The notes beneath the pieces were generated by a model. It was not told the origin of the DNA and did no database searches. It was given only the letters and a program-made list of their open reading frames with translations. Made by a program: the position numbers and the translations under genes. Shown piece by piece: positions 1-8,920 of a stretch of 44,370 nt of DNA (position 1 is its first letter; the number at the start of each line of letters is the position of its first letter). Location: NCBI GenBank assembly GCA_027575765.1, contig JANBPT010000323.1, positions 1 to 44,370 of the forward strand. Direction: 5' to 3'. The DNA is from Tieghemiomyces parasiticus (taxonomy: Eukaryota > Kickxellomycota > Dimargaritomycetes > Dimargaritales > Dimargaritaceae).

Positions 1-612
1 CCTTCATCGCTAAAGGATAGGATTGTCACCAGTGGGAAAATACTGAGCGCCTCGGCAAGATGGGTCTGTGCAGAATCAGGAAAGAGAGTAACGTTAATGT
101 AGCGACCGTCCATCTTAAAGGCGTGAAAGAACTCAAAGGGGATTTCATCAGTGCCATCATACTACATAGTTCCATGAAATCCCACATGATAGAGTAATGC
201 CCTATCAAATGATACCGGATCTTCGTATTCCCGACTCATCATTTGGTTAATCATGGCTGAGCGCAATCTTTGGTCATCAAAAAGGCCCAACGACTTCATT
301 AGGGTCGATACAGGGTGGTACTTCATGGTGATCAATCTATGATTTAAAAAAGTGGCGGCACAAGATGAGAGCAAGAAAGAGGAGATGATGCAGAAAAAGA
401 GGAATAGAGAAAGAAATAGAAGATGAGGTGAATGAAGAGAAAGAGAGAGTGGCAAAGATGGAGATGAAGACGGGGGGAAGTGCGGCGTCCATAGTGGGTT
501 TTGGCATCGACTGAACAAGTAGGCGGCCGGGAAGGAGTTTGTTGGAGAGGTGGAAGGCCATGTTGTGGTGAGGAGTGTTGTGCACTGTCAAGCAATACCA
601 AATAGCAGACAT
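1..612 (-). pseudogene. Broken member of a repeated gene family (left copy, runs off the window)
   Basis: On the minus strand a pyrimidine-rich, Ser/Leu/Phe-rich hydrophobic stretch (about 360-480) leads into a polar segment (about 165-330) that contains the words VSTLMKSLGLFD and SAMINQMMS. A TAG at about 160 interrupts it. The same frame then continues to the window edge with clearly protein-like sequence (FHAFKMDGRYINV and onward). The paralogue at about 4834-5640 matches both parts (HAF-M, IN, DS, LA and V-SF positions recur), so the frame was once one protein. I cannot name the family. The hydrophobic start resembles a signal peptide, but the CT-rich DNA makes that call weak. Readthrough or a missed intron could also explain the TAG. 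Nothing beyond position 1 is visible. Confidence 0.45.
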
Positions 613-730
613 CTAAATGGAGAAGGAACCTGGGGGAGGCTGGAGCCCGGTGGATATAGTTAATGGATGGCTGCTACGCCATGCGTTCGAATGGTTAGCA
701 TGCGACTTCCGGCGGTTGCGTGGAAGCACA

Positions 731-1265
731 CGAAGCCTAGGGGGCCGATGGATTGGAAGTTACTGCGGTTCGGGGTGTCGGCTGTGCGGATGCTGCGTGG
801 AAGTGAGGTGGTTAGTCGTAGATGGAGGGGGGTTGGTTGTATGAGTTTCACCAACGCGTAGGCCTTGCCATAGATAAAAATCGTACTCGAGGAATGAAAG
901 TGCTAACTGGCCAAACGTGTAACAAATTAGTAAGATTTACTGGAACAAAAGTAAAACAAAGATGTGAATCTGATACCGACTGTTCGGAGATAAGCTATCC
1001 ACTGCTGGCTAGTGTCCAAGTGGGTAATCAACACTGGACGATGACCGGCATTGAAGGTCACAGCCAAGGCTACCAATCCAACCAATAGTAACGTATCCGA
1101 CCAATTCTCTACTGATCCCCTGTGTTCTTTATGCATGGTATCCCTTATCCTACACTGCCAACCCTCCTAATCTACTGAACCTCACCACGATCTAAACTCC
1201 GCCCCGGTCTCCATCCTTTGAGGGCCTGCCTTCCTTCAGTCCCCCCCCTTTACTGATTCAACGGC
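731..1265 (+). repeat. Near-identical tract shared with 6656-7190
   Basis: About 535 bp match the segment 5925 bp downstream base for base as far as I can see, including an eight-C run. The flanks on both sides are far less similar. ORFs on both strands (88 codons plus, 69 codons minus) are identical between the copies simply because the DNA is identical, so they are not evidence of coding. The pattern fits a recent gene-conversion or duplication tract. Confidence 0.85.
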
Positions 1266-1420
1266 TTAACAGCTATCTTCTCATTCCGCCTGGCCCCCGG
1301 CTCCTCCCTGCGCTGTCTGCTCGGACTCTGCTTACTTGACTATTGATCATGTTACTACAGTGCCGGCCATTGCCTAGTTCACGCCCCCCGGTCGCTATGC
1401 CATAAACTGCTTATCTTTAA
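1110..1420 (+). repeat. M module copy 1 (chimeric)
   Basis: This is one copy of a dispersed sequence of about 300 bp. Its landmarks, in order, are a CCTNATCTA-TGAAC word, CCTTTNAGGG, CTTCCTTCAG, CAGCTATCTTCTCATTCCGCC, and then GC-rich and AC-rich tails. Up to about 1265 it is almost identical to copy 2 (7035-7345). From 1283 on it is identical to the inverted outer end of the right arm (12506 backwards). The switch lies within a shared stretch. No credible ORF starts directly downstream. Confidence 0.75.
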
Positions 1421-1510
1421 ACAACCATAATGTCATTTATCACTTAGTTCCGTTTTCTTATCAGCAGGTTTTATTAGTGTCTTATGTGTTTGGCTAGCTA
1501 GCCCCTGTCT

Positions 1511-2199
1511 TCATTCCTCAACGATTTTACCAATGGATATACAGTCCACATATAGGTGCAGTGGGGAATATTTAGTGGCAAAGGGGAGGTAGTAAGAATA
1601 CCAGTGACATGGCAGAATACGTATTTGAGGCTTGGCCTGCCGAATAGAACCTAAAGAAATACACCAAGGTTGGATGGGTCTACCGGTGCGCACCAGGCAC
1701 GGTAATACCTACGTTACCAGTGATCACTTGAACCCTGTCCTTGACCCATGAGTCAGCGCTCAACAGGTGGTAGTAGGCGGAGGCAAAGATGATCTCGTAG
1801 TCGTCTGACGGGAGTAAGGTGGGTGCGTAGTATCGGGATCCGATGTTGGTCAAATGTTGGTATAGTTCGATTTTTGTGCAAGGACGACAGAAAGTGGCAA
1901 TGTAGTCGCAATCTCCTAACGCACAGTAACTATAGAATAAATCAGGGTTTCCTAAATAGCTATCAGGGGTTATAGAACTATAATCTGAATCGCTGTCGGG
2001 GACCGGTGGCAAGGTCTGGCTCGTGGTGGTGATCGCCTTGGTGGAAGTTTTCTAGGTGGTGGTCATGGAAGCTGTCACAACCGCCGCCAAAAGAATGAAG
2101 ATGGAAGTATACACTGTGGGTGAGTTCAGTTGCAGGGTCCAAGAAGTTATCTGAACGCCAGGGACGCAGGCGGACGGAATGGTGAGCGTGGAAGGTCAT
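1511..2199 (-). pseudogene. Secreted-like ORF relic, left-arm copy (premature stop)
   Basis: A TATA box (minus strand, 2256-2263) and a well-placed ATG at 2199 precede it. The conserved protein-like frame is offset by one from that ATG. It starts with a Leu/Ala/Val-rich stretch (a possible signal sequence), meets TAG at 2052-2054, then runs open from about 2010 to 1680 with words such as SYCALGDC and FCRPCTK. The right arm has CAG at the matching codon (11735-11737). A further short frame (1693-1511) is also open in both arms. Cys-rich, acidic sequence after a hydrophobic start suggests a small secreted protein, but I recognise no family. An alternative is a real gene with an intron I have not resolved. 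Confidence 0.45.
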
Positions 2200-2255
2200 G
2201 GTGCAGATGGTAGGTGGCCAACGGGGTGAGTTGCCGGCACAGGGTGATGTCCCTG

Positions 2256-2263
2256 TATTTATA
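2256..2263 (-). promoter_or_regulatory. TATA box of the left secreted-like relic
   Basis: TATAAATA on the minus strand, about 57 bp upstream of the ATG at 2199. The same box at the same distance is kept in the right arm at 11526-11533. Confidence 0.6.
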
Positions 2264-2777
2264 CCAGGCCGCAGGTTGCTAAATGGACAATGGAGTTTAC
2301 TTCATACCTGACACCGATATTAGCCGGTCACAACTGCTTCTGGCTTTATATTTGTTTATTGTTCGACAGGGGTCGAATGGAGCCAACTCGGCATTAAATC
2401 GCCTACGACTGGTGAATAGCTGCCCCTTGGGCAAATCTAAGCCAGGGAGGCAAGCGTGGCCGTGCCGAATTCACCTAGGATATTCTTCGATCAGTCGATG
2501 AGTAATCCCATAGAATGAATCAGCTTTGTAGTGTGACAACATTGGTGGTAAGTGATGCCTTCTCTGTTACATGTCAACACACTCGCCATCGTTAATACCG
2601 GGGTCAAGCCTGGGCGCCACAGTCGCTTAACGCCCATAGGTTCATGGAGCTGTGTACCTTTTAACGGAACGAGGGCTGGCCCTGGCTATACCACGTCCAA
2701 ATATAGGTCACCACTTCTAGATTGAACCGTGGATTATCAAGGGAGGCTTGAGACACCTCCTCTATCGGGTTTACAGT

Positions 2778-3101
2778 ATGAATTATTTTGCAGTGTTTGT
2801 GACAAGCGGTCATTACAGTGCGAGTTATAGACACGGCTTACAACATGTAGGAGGTCATGTTAGTGTTAAACTACTTATGGTTGGAATATACCCTGATTCA
2901 TACCAGAATCGGGGACAGCGACAGCTTGCCCAGATTATCTGTACGATAACGATGAGCCGGGCTAATCAAAGTTCTATGTTGCATTCCTTTTATGATGACA
3001 CAATTGGTCTTATGGTATCATGCCATTGCTGTTCATCCGCCTGTTATCTGCGGTGCTCTATACTTTTCTTACGCCGTTTCGCATGGTTGCTGCTGCCATA
3101 A
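2778..3101 (+). CDS. Small ORF on the opposite strand of the arm, function unknown
   Basis: An open frame from ATG 2778 runs about 107 codons and is rich in Cys, His and Ser. The right arm keeps the same frame open (10702-11061, minus) with a few replacements. Just before the conserved MNYFAVFV-like word the two copies differ by a 2-nt indel, so their N-termini cannot both be original. Conservation of the frame across about 88%-identical DNA is mild support for coding. It could equally be an untranslated spacer. No signal peptide, domain or family was recognised. Confidence 0.25.
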   Translation: MNYFAVFVTSGHYSASYRHGLQHVGGHVSVKLLMVGIYPDSYQNRGQRQLAQIICTITMSRANQSSMLHSFYDDTIGLMVSCHCCSSACYLRCSILFLRRFAWLLLP

Positions 3102-3281
3102 ATCATATGGCAATTGTGGTCGGAAGAAAGCAATAATACCTATCTGCCGGTCGCCTCAATAGAACGAGGCTATCATTTACATAAATAGCATATTAACTGT
3201 AGTATTACCCCGTAGCATTTATACTACGCCAGATGCATGAGCTTGTATATGAGCTAATCATCCCCAATAACATTAATGAAC

Positions 3282-3683
3282 CTATCGTCTTTGACCATCA
3301 TCGTGATACCTTACTATTGTTATGCGTTGTAGCAGCGGATGGATGTACGATTGTTTCGTCTTTTTGGCTGATGCTTGGTTGCGATGGATAATGTATTCTC
3401 GATTGGTATTACTTAACACATCCCAGATATTTTCATTTATATTGATACCTAACTCCTCTTGCACCAGGACACCCCTCCCCCCTAGCGACAGGTAGTGTAA
3501 GGTACGTTTAGGATACAATATAATTCCATTTTCACAAGAAAGTCCTGAATAAAAATATGCCTTTGGTGTTGTTCTCTTGGTGAAGTTGTCCATAACCTTC
3601 AGAATGACGGTAGCATCATGACAGGGTACACAAGACATAATCAAGCACGGCACCTCACATATTTCTACTATAATAACCGTCAT
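3282..3683 (-). CDS. Unknown 133-aa protein, intact left-arm copy
   Basis: ATG at 3683 opens a 133-codon frame that starts 43 bp downstream of the stop of the 241-codon ORF, on the same strand. The N-terminus is hydrophobic and Cys-containing (VIIVEICEVPCLIMSCVPC). A charged middle (FTKRTTPKAY), a Gly-rich LSLGGRGVL word and a basic end (ASAKKTKQSY, YHDDGQRR) follow. The right-arm copy has the same length with one nonsense codon. I recognise no family. The close spacing could mean one transcript with the 241-codon ORF or a missed splice event joining them, but I see no clear splice pair. Small and lineage-specific is the safest description. Confidence 0.45.
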   Translation of the reverse strand: MTVIIVEICEVPCLIMSCVPCHDATVILKVMDNFTKRTTPKAYFYSGLSCENGIILYPKRTLHYLSLGGRGVLVQEELGININENIWDVLSNTNREYIIHRNQASAKKTKQSYIHPLLQRITIVRYHDDGQRR

Positions 3684-3726
3684 AACAAACTATTTACTAG
3701 AAATGTGGTTGTCAATACATTTTTAT

Positions 3727-4452
3727 TTAATAACAGGTATACTGATCTTTCTGTGCCCATTTTTCGTGTGTATAACAGTACTTGGTGTCATCATTAGTGT
3801 CGATTTCACTGAAACTACAGGCTTTAGAAACTATGGCCATGGCTTCTCGTGCTGCCCCCACTTGGGTCGGACTCCCCATGTCCCAGATAGGGCCATTTCG
3901 GGTAAGGGTTTCTTCCGGGAGAATAGGGTGGGGCTGGGTAATCTGGACACGGGCTGTACCTGGGGTGGAAAGTAAGCCTACCACACTGCTACTACTACCA
4001 GAACGGGATATGGCTGAACCGTATATTGACCCTTGCCTGGCATGCTTGTCCTCGTCATAATCCGATGGTTTGTCTTCAGCATAGCCAATTATTTCATAAT
4101 CGGAATTTACAATAGCATGATCAGCTGTACCACGAAGATCACCATATCCCACATGATATTGGGCAATGGGAAATAACCCTGGCACAGAGCCTATAATATG
4201 GGAGGTAGTGGCTGTTCCGTGGAACTCAGAATCCCCTTGGGCAGCAAACCCTCGAAAGAATGATGATGATGACTCCAAGTCACTGGCACGTCGCCCATGC
4301 CGGGGGAACATTGTTTCCTCACTCTGCCTATGTACCCCCAATGACCATGTGAACTCCTCTGTCATGCCTGAGGAAGGGGGTACCACTGTGTCTCCTAGGT
4401 GGGCACACTCAGAACAATTAAGGCGATAGTGAGTGTCACACAAATCGGCCAT
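3727..4452 (-). CDS. Unknown 241-aa protein, left-arm copy
   Basis: The ATG at 4452 lies about 160 bp downstream of a TATA box (minus strand, about 4613-4621) and the frame ends in TAA followed at once by AATAAA-like sequence. No signal peptide or membrane segment is seen. Cysteines at 5, 13 and 16 and again near the C-terminus (KYCYTH, YTCY) could bind metal, but no known finger is matched. HGRRASDLESSSS (from about residue 52) contains an RRAS motif of basophilic kinases. The partner at 9336-10061 is equally long, has no indel and is about 77% identical (56 of 241 residues differ by my count). The last third and residues about 49-65 are almost unchanged. That pattern and the conserved promoter argue for a real gene. 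Function is unknown. Confidence 0.65.
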   Translation of the reverse strand: MADLCDTHYRLNCSECAHLGDTVVPPSSGMTEEFTWSLGVHRQSEETMFPRHGRRASDLESSSSFFRGFAAQGDSEFHGTATTSHIIGSVPGLFPIAQYHVGYGDLRGTADHAIVNSDYEIIGYAEDKPSDYDEDKHARQGSIYGSAISRSGSSSSVVGLLSTPGTARVQITQPHPILPEETLTRNGPIWDMGSPTQVGAAREAMAIVSKACSFSEIDTNDDTKYCYTHEKWAQKDQYTCY

Positions 4453-4569
4453 GCTGCTGAAGGTTGACGGTAAGAGGTGTACAGAGTAAGAAACGGGTTA
4501 GTAATGGAAAGTGGACCACCAAATGAAAAAATGTTGATGAAACAGGCCCTAGTAGGTCGATTGCGATCA

Positions 4570-4890
4570 TGATGTATGGGTATCAGCTATTTATTGACTA
4601 GTAATCCAAGGGCTATTTATACTTGAAAAATGACCATTATCAGGATGGCTTTTACTGGAACAGGAGGCACCTAGAGTGACAATACTAGGTGGGGCTAGAC
4701 ACCAGCAGAATGGGAAGGGTGGCTGTGCAGCTGTTGGGCGAGTAAAGTGGACAAACTGAAGGAAGGTAATCCCTAAAAGGATAGAGGCAGAGGCACATGT
4801 CACAACGGGGTGATGTTTCATAGATCAGGAAGGTTAGTAGCACTGGAAGAGGATACCATGAACAAAGTAACAAAGAAGGTAGGTAAAGAA
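4570..4890 (-). repeat. M module copy 3, acting as promoter of the left 241-aa gene
   Basis: On the minus strand it reads from a CTTCCTGATCTATGAA-like start, through CTCTATCCTTTTAGGG, CTTCCTTCAG and CCCAACAGCTGCACAGCC, to TATAAATAG and AATAAATAG. The half nearest the gene is nearly identical to copy 4 (8920-9235). The far half, beyond about 4800, drops to roughly 65-70%. Here the module clearly sits in promoter position. Confidence 0.75.
4613..4621 (-). promoter_or_regulatory. TATA box of the left 241-aa gene
   Basis: TATAAATAG on the minus strand. The matching box in the right arm is at 9167-9175. Between box and ATG the two arms differ at only about 11 of about 200 positions by eye. This promoter is the downstream end of M module copy 3. 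Confidence 0.7.
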
Positions 4891-5640
4891 ATGACCAGAT
4901 ATGTTTCTACTGGTCAGATTGGTAGTCTTGGCCGTGATGCTGGGTGATAATGTCCTTATAGGTTCTGCAAGTGTAACAAAGCAATCCTGTTTGATCGTAA
5001 AGAGTTTCCAGGTAGAGTACTCAGGACGTTTTACGTAGATTTCGACCGGAGGAGCGCCGTTTTCTCTAAAGGATACAATCGATACTATTGCAAACATATT
5101 GATCACCTTAGCCAGGCAGGCCCGTACTGAATCCAGACGGAGGGCGATGTTAATATTGTGATTTTTCATTCCAAAGGCATGGAGGAATGGAAAGGTAATT
5201 TTATTGGTGCTCAGTATAGGGTTACTCTAAATCCTGCGTAATTATGTAGTGCTGTGTCAAACACTGCCTGGTATAGCTCCTCCCGTCTCATCATATGTGC
5301 AAACATGGCTGAGCACAATCGTCGGGCATCAAAGAGACCTGGTGGCTTCTTTAAGGTCGATACAGGGAGGTACGTCATCGTGATAAATCGATGTACCATG
5401 ATAAGTAGCGGCACAAGAGGAAGAGAGAAAGAAAGAGTGGATGACATGGAAAAAGAGGAGAGCAAGAATAAGAGGATGAGATGAAAGAGGAGGAAGAGAG
5501 GGTGGCAAAGAGAGAGTTAGGAATACAAGGGGACAATGCGGCGTCCATAAATGGGGTTTGGCACCGACCGGACAAGTAGATGGGCGGGGAGGAGTTTGTT
5601 GGATTGATGGAAGGACATGCAGTGGTAGGAAGTGTTACGC
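4834..5640 (-). pseudogene. Broken member of the repeated gene family (second copy, frameshifted)
   Basis: Paralogue of 1-612 in the same orientation. The upstream part (about 5465-5211 and the CT-rich stretch before it) contains VSTLKKPPGLFD and SAMFAHMMR. The downstream part (5169-4834, open 111 codons) contains HAFGMKNHNIN and continues with EIYVKRPEY. About 4 nt are missing near 5225 relative to the left copy, which puts the two parts in different frames. So both visible members are interrupted, each in its own way. The second half of the downstream ORF extends beyond what the window shows of the left copy. Family unknown. A hydrophobic N-terminus is possible. Confidence 0.45.
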
Positions 5641-5741
5641 ATCAAGCAACCTAAGAAAGTGGGCAACTAAATGGAGAAGCAACCTGTGGGAGGCCGGGGC
5701 CCGGTGGATATAATGACGGGGTGGCTGCTTTGTCATGGGTT

Positions 5742-6605
5742 TGATCAATTGAAATTCCTTCTCAATGTTAATTCCATCGGATCATTGATGCTGCATTCAC
5801 TCCTTCGTATAGCTCATGCCATAGCTGGATTATGATCAATAGTGGCTTACCTCGTAGGCAGACTTAACTATTCGATGTTCACCCTTCTATTCATATTCAT
5901 TATTCACTATGGTAGATAAACCGTAATGGGTAAGTAGTAGTAGGGAGAAAAATGATACCGTTAATTAGGTTCCGACTTGGGGCCGTCTATATAGGGTCTC
6001 AGCCTGAAGTTTGGCCTTGTCGGTGCGTACTAGTGTAGAAAGTTATAGAATCGTAGAGAAGTATGGAAATATAGTAAGCCGTTTGCAAGGGTCAGTCTGG
6101 GAGGTCGAGGTGAGTTAAGTGATTATGGTTACTATTCTGTCTATTGCATGAGCGGCGGTCCTGGTATGTATCGGCGTCGTGGGTGGTTTCTGCTTGGTGC
6201 ATGAGGTAAGGTCATCTTTAGGCGACCACATCACCTTCATCACCTATATTCCATATATCCTTCTTAAGTGACGTTCGATTTTCCTGATCTTGGAACATCC
6301 CCTTCATTCCCAGGCGCCACTGCCTCTTATACTTCTAGGGCCTTTCTTTCTCAACCTTTTCTCTGGCGGCTACCCGGCCGTCCTTCCGTCTCCTGCCGAC
6401 GCGTGGTTCCACTTTGACCTGTCGTTCTAGATCCACTAGTCCAGGCTAAATAGTCATGATGAATGATGCCGGTCGTTATTCAAGTATGAAATACCTAATG
6501 TTCGCTATTCGATAAACAACAGTTATCGTCCAATCCACAATCCACGCCTCCTGTTTGAGCTTATAATTTAGCATCCGTTTGTTGAGTGAGTTTACGCCTA
6601 CCACA
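5742..6605 (+). mobile_element. 864-bp insertion with TG...CA ends and a target duplication (solo-LTR-like)
   Basis: The segment begins TGATCAATTG and ends CTACCACA. It is flanked by ATGGGTT at 5735-5741 and again at 6606-6612. The left paralogous copy (around 683-695) has a single uninterrupted site that aligns without gaps to the right flank, so this is an insertion and not a deletion. TG/CA ends fit a solo LTR. The 7-bp repeat is slightly long for an LTR target duplication (5 bp is usual). A TATA-like TATATAGGG lies near 5988. The 3' third contains an M module copy. No ORF of note. Confidence 0.6.
6225..6560 (+). repeat. M module copy inside the 864-bp insertion
   Basis: TTTCCTGATCTTGGAACATC, CTGCCTCTTATACTTCTAGGG and CTTTCTTTCTCAACC follow the module order, and a degenerate TATA region (CAAGTATGAAATACC) comes near 6484. 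It is diverged (roughly 60-65%). Its presence in the inserted element links the M family to mobile DNA. Confidence 0.5.
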
Positions 6606-6655
6606 ATGGGTTTGAATCGTTTGTGTGAGACCTCTGGCGATTGCATGGAAGCACA

Positions 6656-7190
6656 TGAAGCCTAGGGGGCCGATGGATTGGAAGTTACTGCGGTTCGGGG
6701 TGTCGGCTGTGCGGATGCTGCGTGGAAGTGAGGTGGTTAGTCGTAGATGGAGGGGGGTTGGTTGTATGAGTTTCACCAACGCGTAGGCCTTGCCATAGAT
6801 AAAAATCGTACTCGAGGAATGAAAGTGCTAACTGGCCAAACGTGTAACAAATTAGTAAGATTTACTGGAACAAAAGTAAAACAAAGATGTGAATCTGATA
6901 CCGACTGTTCGGAGATAAGCTATCCACTGCTGGCTAGTGTCCAAGTGGGTAATCAACACTGGACGATGACCGGCATTGAAGGTCACAGCCAAGGCTACCA
7001 ATCCAACCAATAGTAACGTATCCGACCAATTCTCTACTGATCCCCTGTGTTCTTTATGCATGGTATCCCTTATCCTACACTGCCAACCCTCCTAATCTAC
7101 TGAACCTCACCACGATCTAAACTCCGCCCCGGTCTCCATCCTTTGAGGGCCTGCCTTCCTTCAGTCCCCCCCCTTTACTGATTCAACGGC
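6656..7190 (+). repeat. Near-identical tract shared with 731-1265
   Basis: Right partner of the conversion-like tract. The boundaries are sharp. Upstream of about 6645 the two copies differ at many positions, and downstream of about 7200 (after the shared CTTCTCATTCCGCC word) they diverge again. Confidence 0.85.
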
Positions 7191-7345
7191 TATACAGCTA
7201 TCTTCTCATTCCGCCGGGCACTTGGCTCCACCTTGTGCTGTATTCTTGGACTCCCCTTACCCGACTATTGACTATATTACTACAATGCTGGCCATCATCC
7301 AGTGTGAACGATCCTCGCGGTCGCTGTTCATTTACCAGCCCCATT
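7035..7345 (+). repeat. M module copy 2
   Basis: Same landmark order as copy 1 and identical to it up to about 7190, then different (GGGCACTTGGCTCC instead of TGGCCCCCGGCTCC). No credible plus-strand gene begins downstream. Confidence 0.7.
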
Positions 7346-7458
7346 TTAACACAACCAGTTGTCGATTCACTGCTTCGTCCCTTTTTCCGTTCAGTGAATT
7401 TTAATGGTTCGATATTTTTTTGGCTAGTTGGCCCTTTGCAGTCTCCTTTGGTCAGCTT

Positions 7459-7758
7459 TTAACCGGACATATCCACCGAGGGAAAGCCGATATGGGTCGA
7501 GACATCCTCCGCTGAGTGCCCTTTACCCAGATGTATTGCATAAATCCCCTTTTGGCGCACTACGGGCAATTCCCCTATTGTTCTCCTTCTAGAACCGGGT
7601 ATACGTTTATGTTCACATTCCCAGAGATAATCACGGAAAGGCCCCCCAGCATAAACCTTACCGCCACTACTACTACGGATGAACTCGGGGGTAGTCTGAA
7701 TTTTAATATAATTGTTAATGGTGGTGAGCCCTGCCCCTCCCATCTTACGCTGAAACAA
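7459..7758 (-). CDS. Possible terminal exon or small ORF, function unknown
   Basis: About 97 codons are open on the minus strand, down to the stop at 7459. A splice-acceptor-like TTGTTTCAG ends at 7750, and the exon would then start RKMGGAGLTTINNY. Words such as GGKVYAGGPFRDY and HSAEDVSTHIG look protein-like rather than random. No ATG-led start with a good context is obvious, and the upstream DNA (about 7760-8370) holds a long minus-strand frame that cannot be joined with certainty. No family assigned. Confidence 0.3.
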   Translation of the reverse strand: MFQRKMGGAGLTTINNYIKIQTTPEFIRSSSGGKVYAGGPFRDYLWECEHKRIPGSRRRTIGELPVVRQKGIYAIHLGKGHSAEDVSTHIGFPSVDMSG

Positions 7759-7759
7759 T

Positions 7760-8920
7760 GCTACCGCTAGGCGGGCCGTGTGCTAAAGGGGACCAAGGGG
7801 TGTTGGAGAAAGCCAGAGGGTCGCGGGTGGCCCCCGAGAGGCGAGTACATGACAATGGGTCGAGTCGGGGTGAGGCGGTTTTTGGTTGGCTTATTGAGGG
7901 GGAATGAGGCAAAGTACTTGTACGTAACTTGCACAGACCGTTGAAGCCCAACATTACCCTGTGGCCTTCCCAAATGCCATAGGCAGGATGGCAACCCAAG
8001 AACAGGCGAAGGATTAATGGCGCCGCCAGTTGGCGGTGCAGACTAAGAAAGGCGCTTAGTAACAGAAGTTGATAGGACCAGTTTTTCGCACGTCCAAAGG
8101 AGAGGGCCACTGTGGGCATGGCGGTCATGCATGAGGCATGGCTAAGCACGTGAAGCGATAAAACGAAGGGGGAGGGCTTGATTGCCGGAAGGTGGTGAGT
8201 GGGAGATGGAATACGGAAGGCATCGCAAAGGGTGGACGCTACCAAGGGGAGTGGCCATCTCGATGGGAGCGGTAGTAGAAAAGGGTGAGGCGAGCAACAA
8301 GTGGCCCAAGGTTGAGCTGTACAAAATGAAGCAGACTGTGAGGTTGCGCCATCGTCTGCATTATGCATGCTACTAGACGCGGCTGCCTTTAGGATTTAGC
8401 TAATGGTGGGACGATGCGATGGTACCAACTGGGATACAAAGTATTAGGCTTCAGTCGAGGTAATGGAGAGTCGCTTGCTATACAACCAAAGGAAAAAGCC
8501 ACGCGTGAGTAAAACACCAGTGTCACACAGAAACTGTGACGTTGCCACTAGCTTTGTGGTCACGCTCCATTTTAACTTCCTCCCTCCTCCCCCTTCCTAC
8601 GGCACCACCACCGTTCCTCTCTCATTACCTGCGCAACAATGTTATTGAATGAACCTCGGTACATAATGGGAGTAGACCGGTACAACTGGTCAGTCGGATA
8701 TGGTGGTAAAGCGAAAAAGGTGGAAAGAGTACCCGTGAGCAGCAAGGGCGAGTGCAGGCATGGGGTCAACAGTGAGAGCGGGAAGCCTCAATGAATAAAA
8801 GGATATAGAAGAGAGTAGACAGGGCAAGGAGGGTGATCAGCAAGGCCAATATTGCACTGTGTTGTTGAGGCCATACAGGCGGAGCATCCCTTTCCCAGGG
8901 GGGAAATCACGCCATTATTC
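7760..8920. other. Central spacer of the inverted duplication, no supported gene
   Basis: Single-copy DNA between the arms. A 207-codon minus-strand frame (7745-8368) exists but overlaps other open frames and shows Pro/Ser/Leu-rich, low-information sequence. I see no domain, no promoter that fits it and no second copy to test it. Confidence 0.4.

Larger units (their letters stand above)
1..1500 (+). repeat. Direct duplication, left copy
   Basis: This segment is related in the same orientation to about 4920-7455, not counting the insertion at 5742-6605. Identity is uneven. It is roughly 65-75% over the broken gene (to about 720), essentially complete over about 731-1265 (one or no differences by eye against 6656-7190), and falls again to roughly 70% after about 1290. 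The left end lies outside the window. Confidence 0.85.
1283..4820 (+). repeat. Left arm of a large inverted duplication
   Basis: The reverse complement of this segment matches about 8985-12506. The outer 250 bp (1283-about 1535) are identical to 12506-about 12255 by eye, the middle is roughly 88-90% identical, and about 4560-4800 is about 95% identical. Both ends of the high-identity zone lie inside M modules. The arm carries, from the inside out, a 241-codon ORF, a 133-codon ORF, a plus-strand ORF and a broken secreted-like ORF. Confidence 0.92.
4920..7455 (+). repeat. Direct duplication, right copy (split by an insertion)
   Basis: Counterpart of about 1-1500. About 4920-5741 and 6606-7455 align continuously with the left copy once 5742-6605 is removed. 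The near-identical tract lies at 6656-7190. Beyond about 7220 similarity is weak and fades by about 7455. Confidence 0.8.

Noticed and set aside
822..1088. 88-codon ORF identical at 822-1088 and 6747-7013
   Set aside because: The DNA of the two copies is identical, so protein identity adds nothing. The opposite strand is open too, and there is no promoter, domain or start context.
7459..7758. Similarity of the GGKVYAGGPF word to guanyl-specific RNases
   Set aside because: Only a few residues match and the catalytic Glu/Arg/His pattern cannot be aligned with confidence, so no function is claimed.
7745..8368. 207-codon minus-strand ORF in the central spacer
   Set aside because: Low-information Pro/Leu/Ser sequence, overlapping frames, no second copy and no clear splice link to the 7459-7758 frame.
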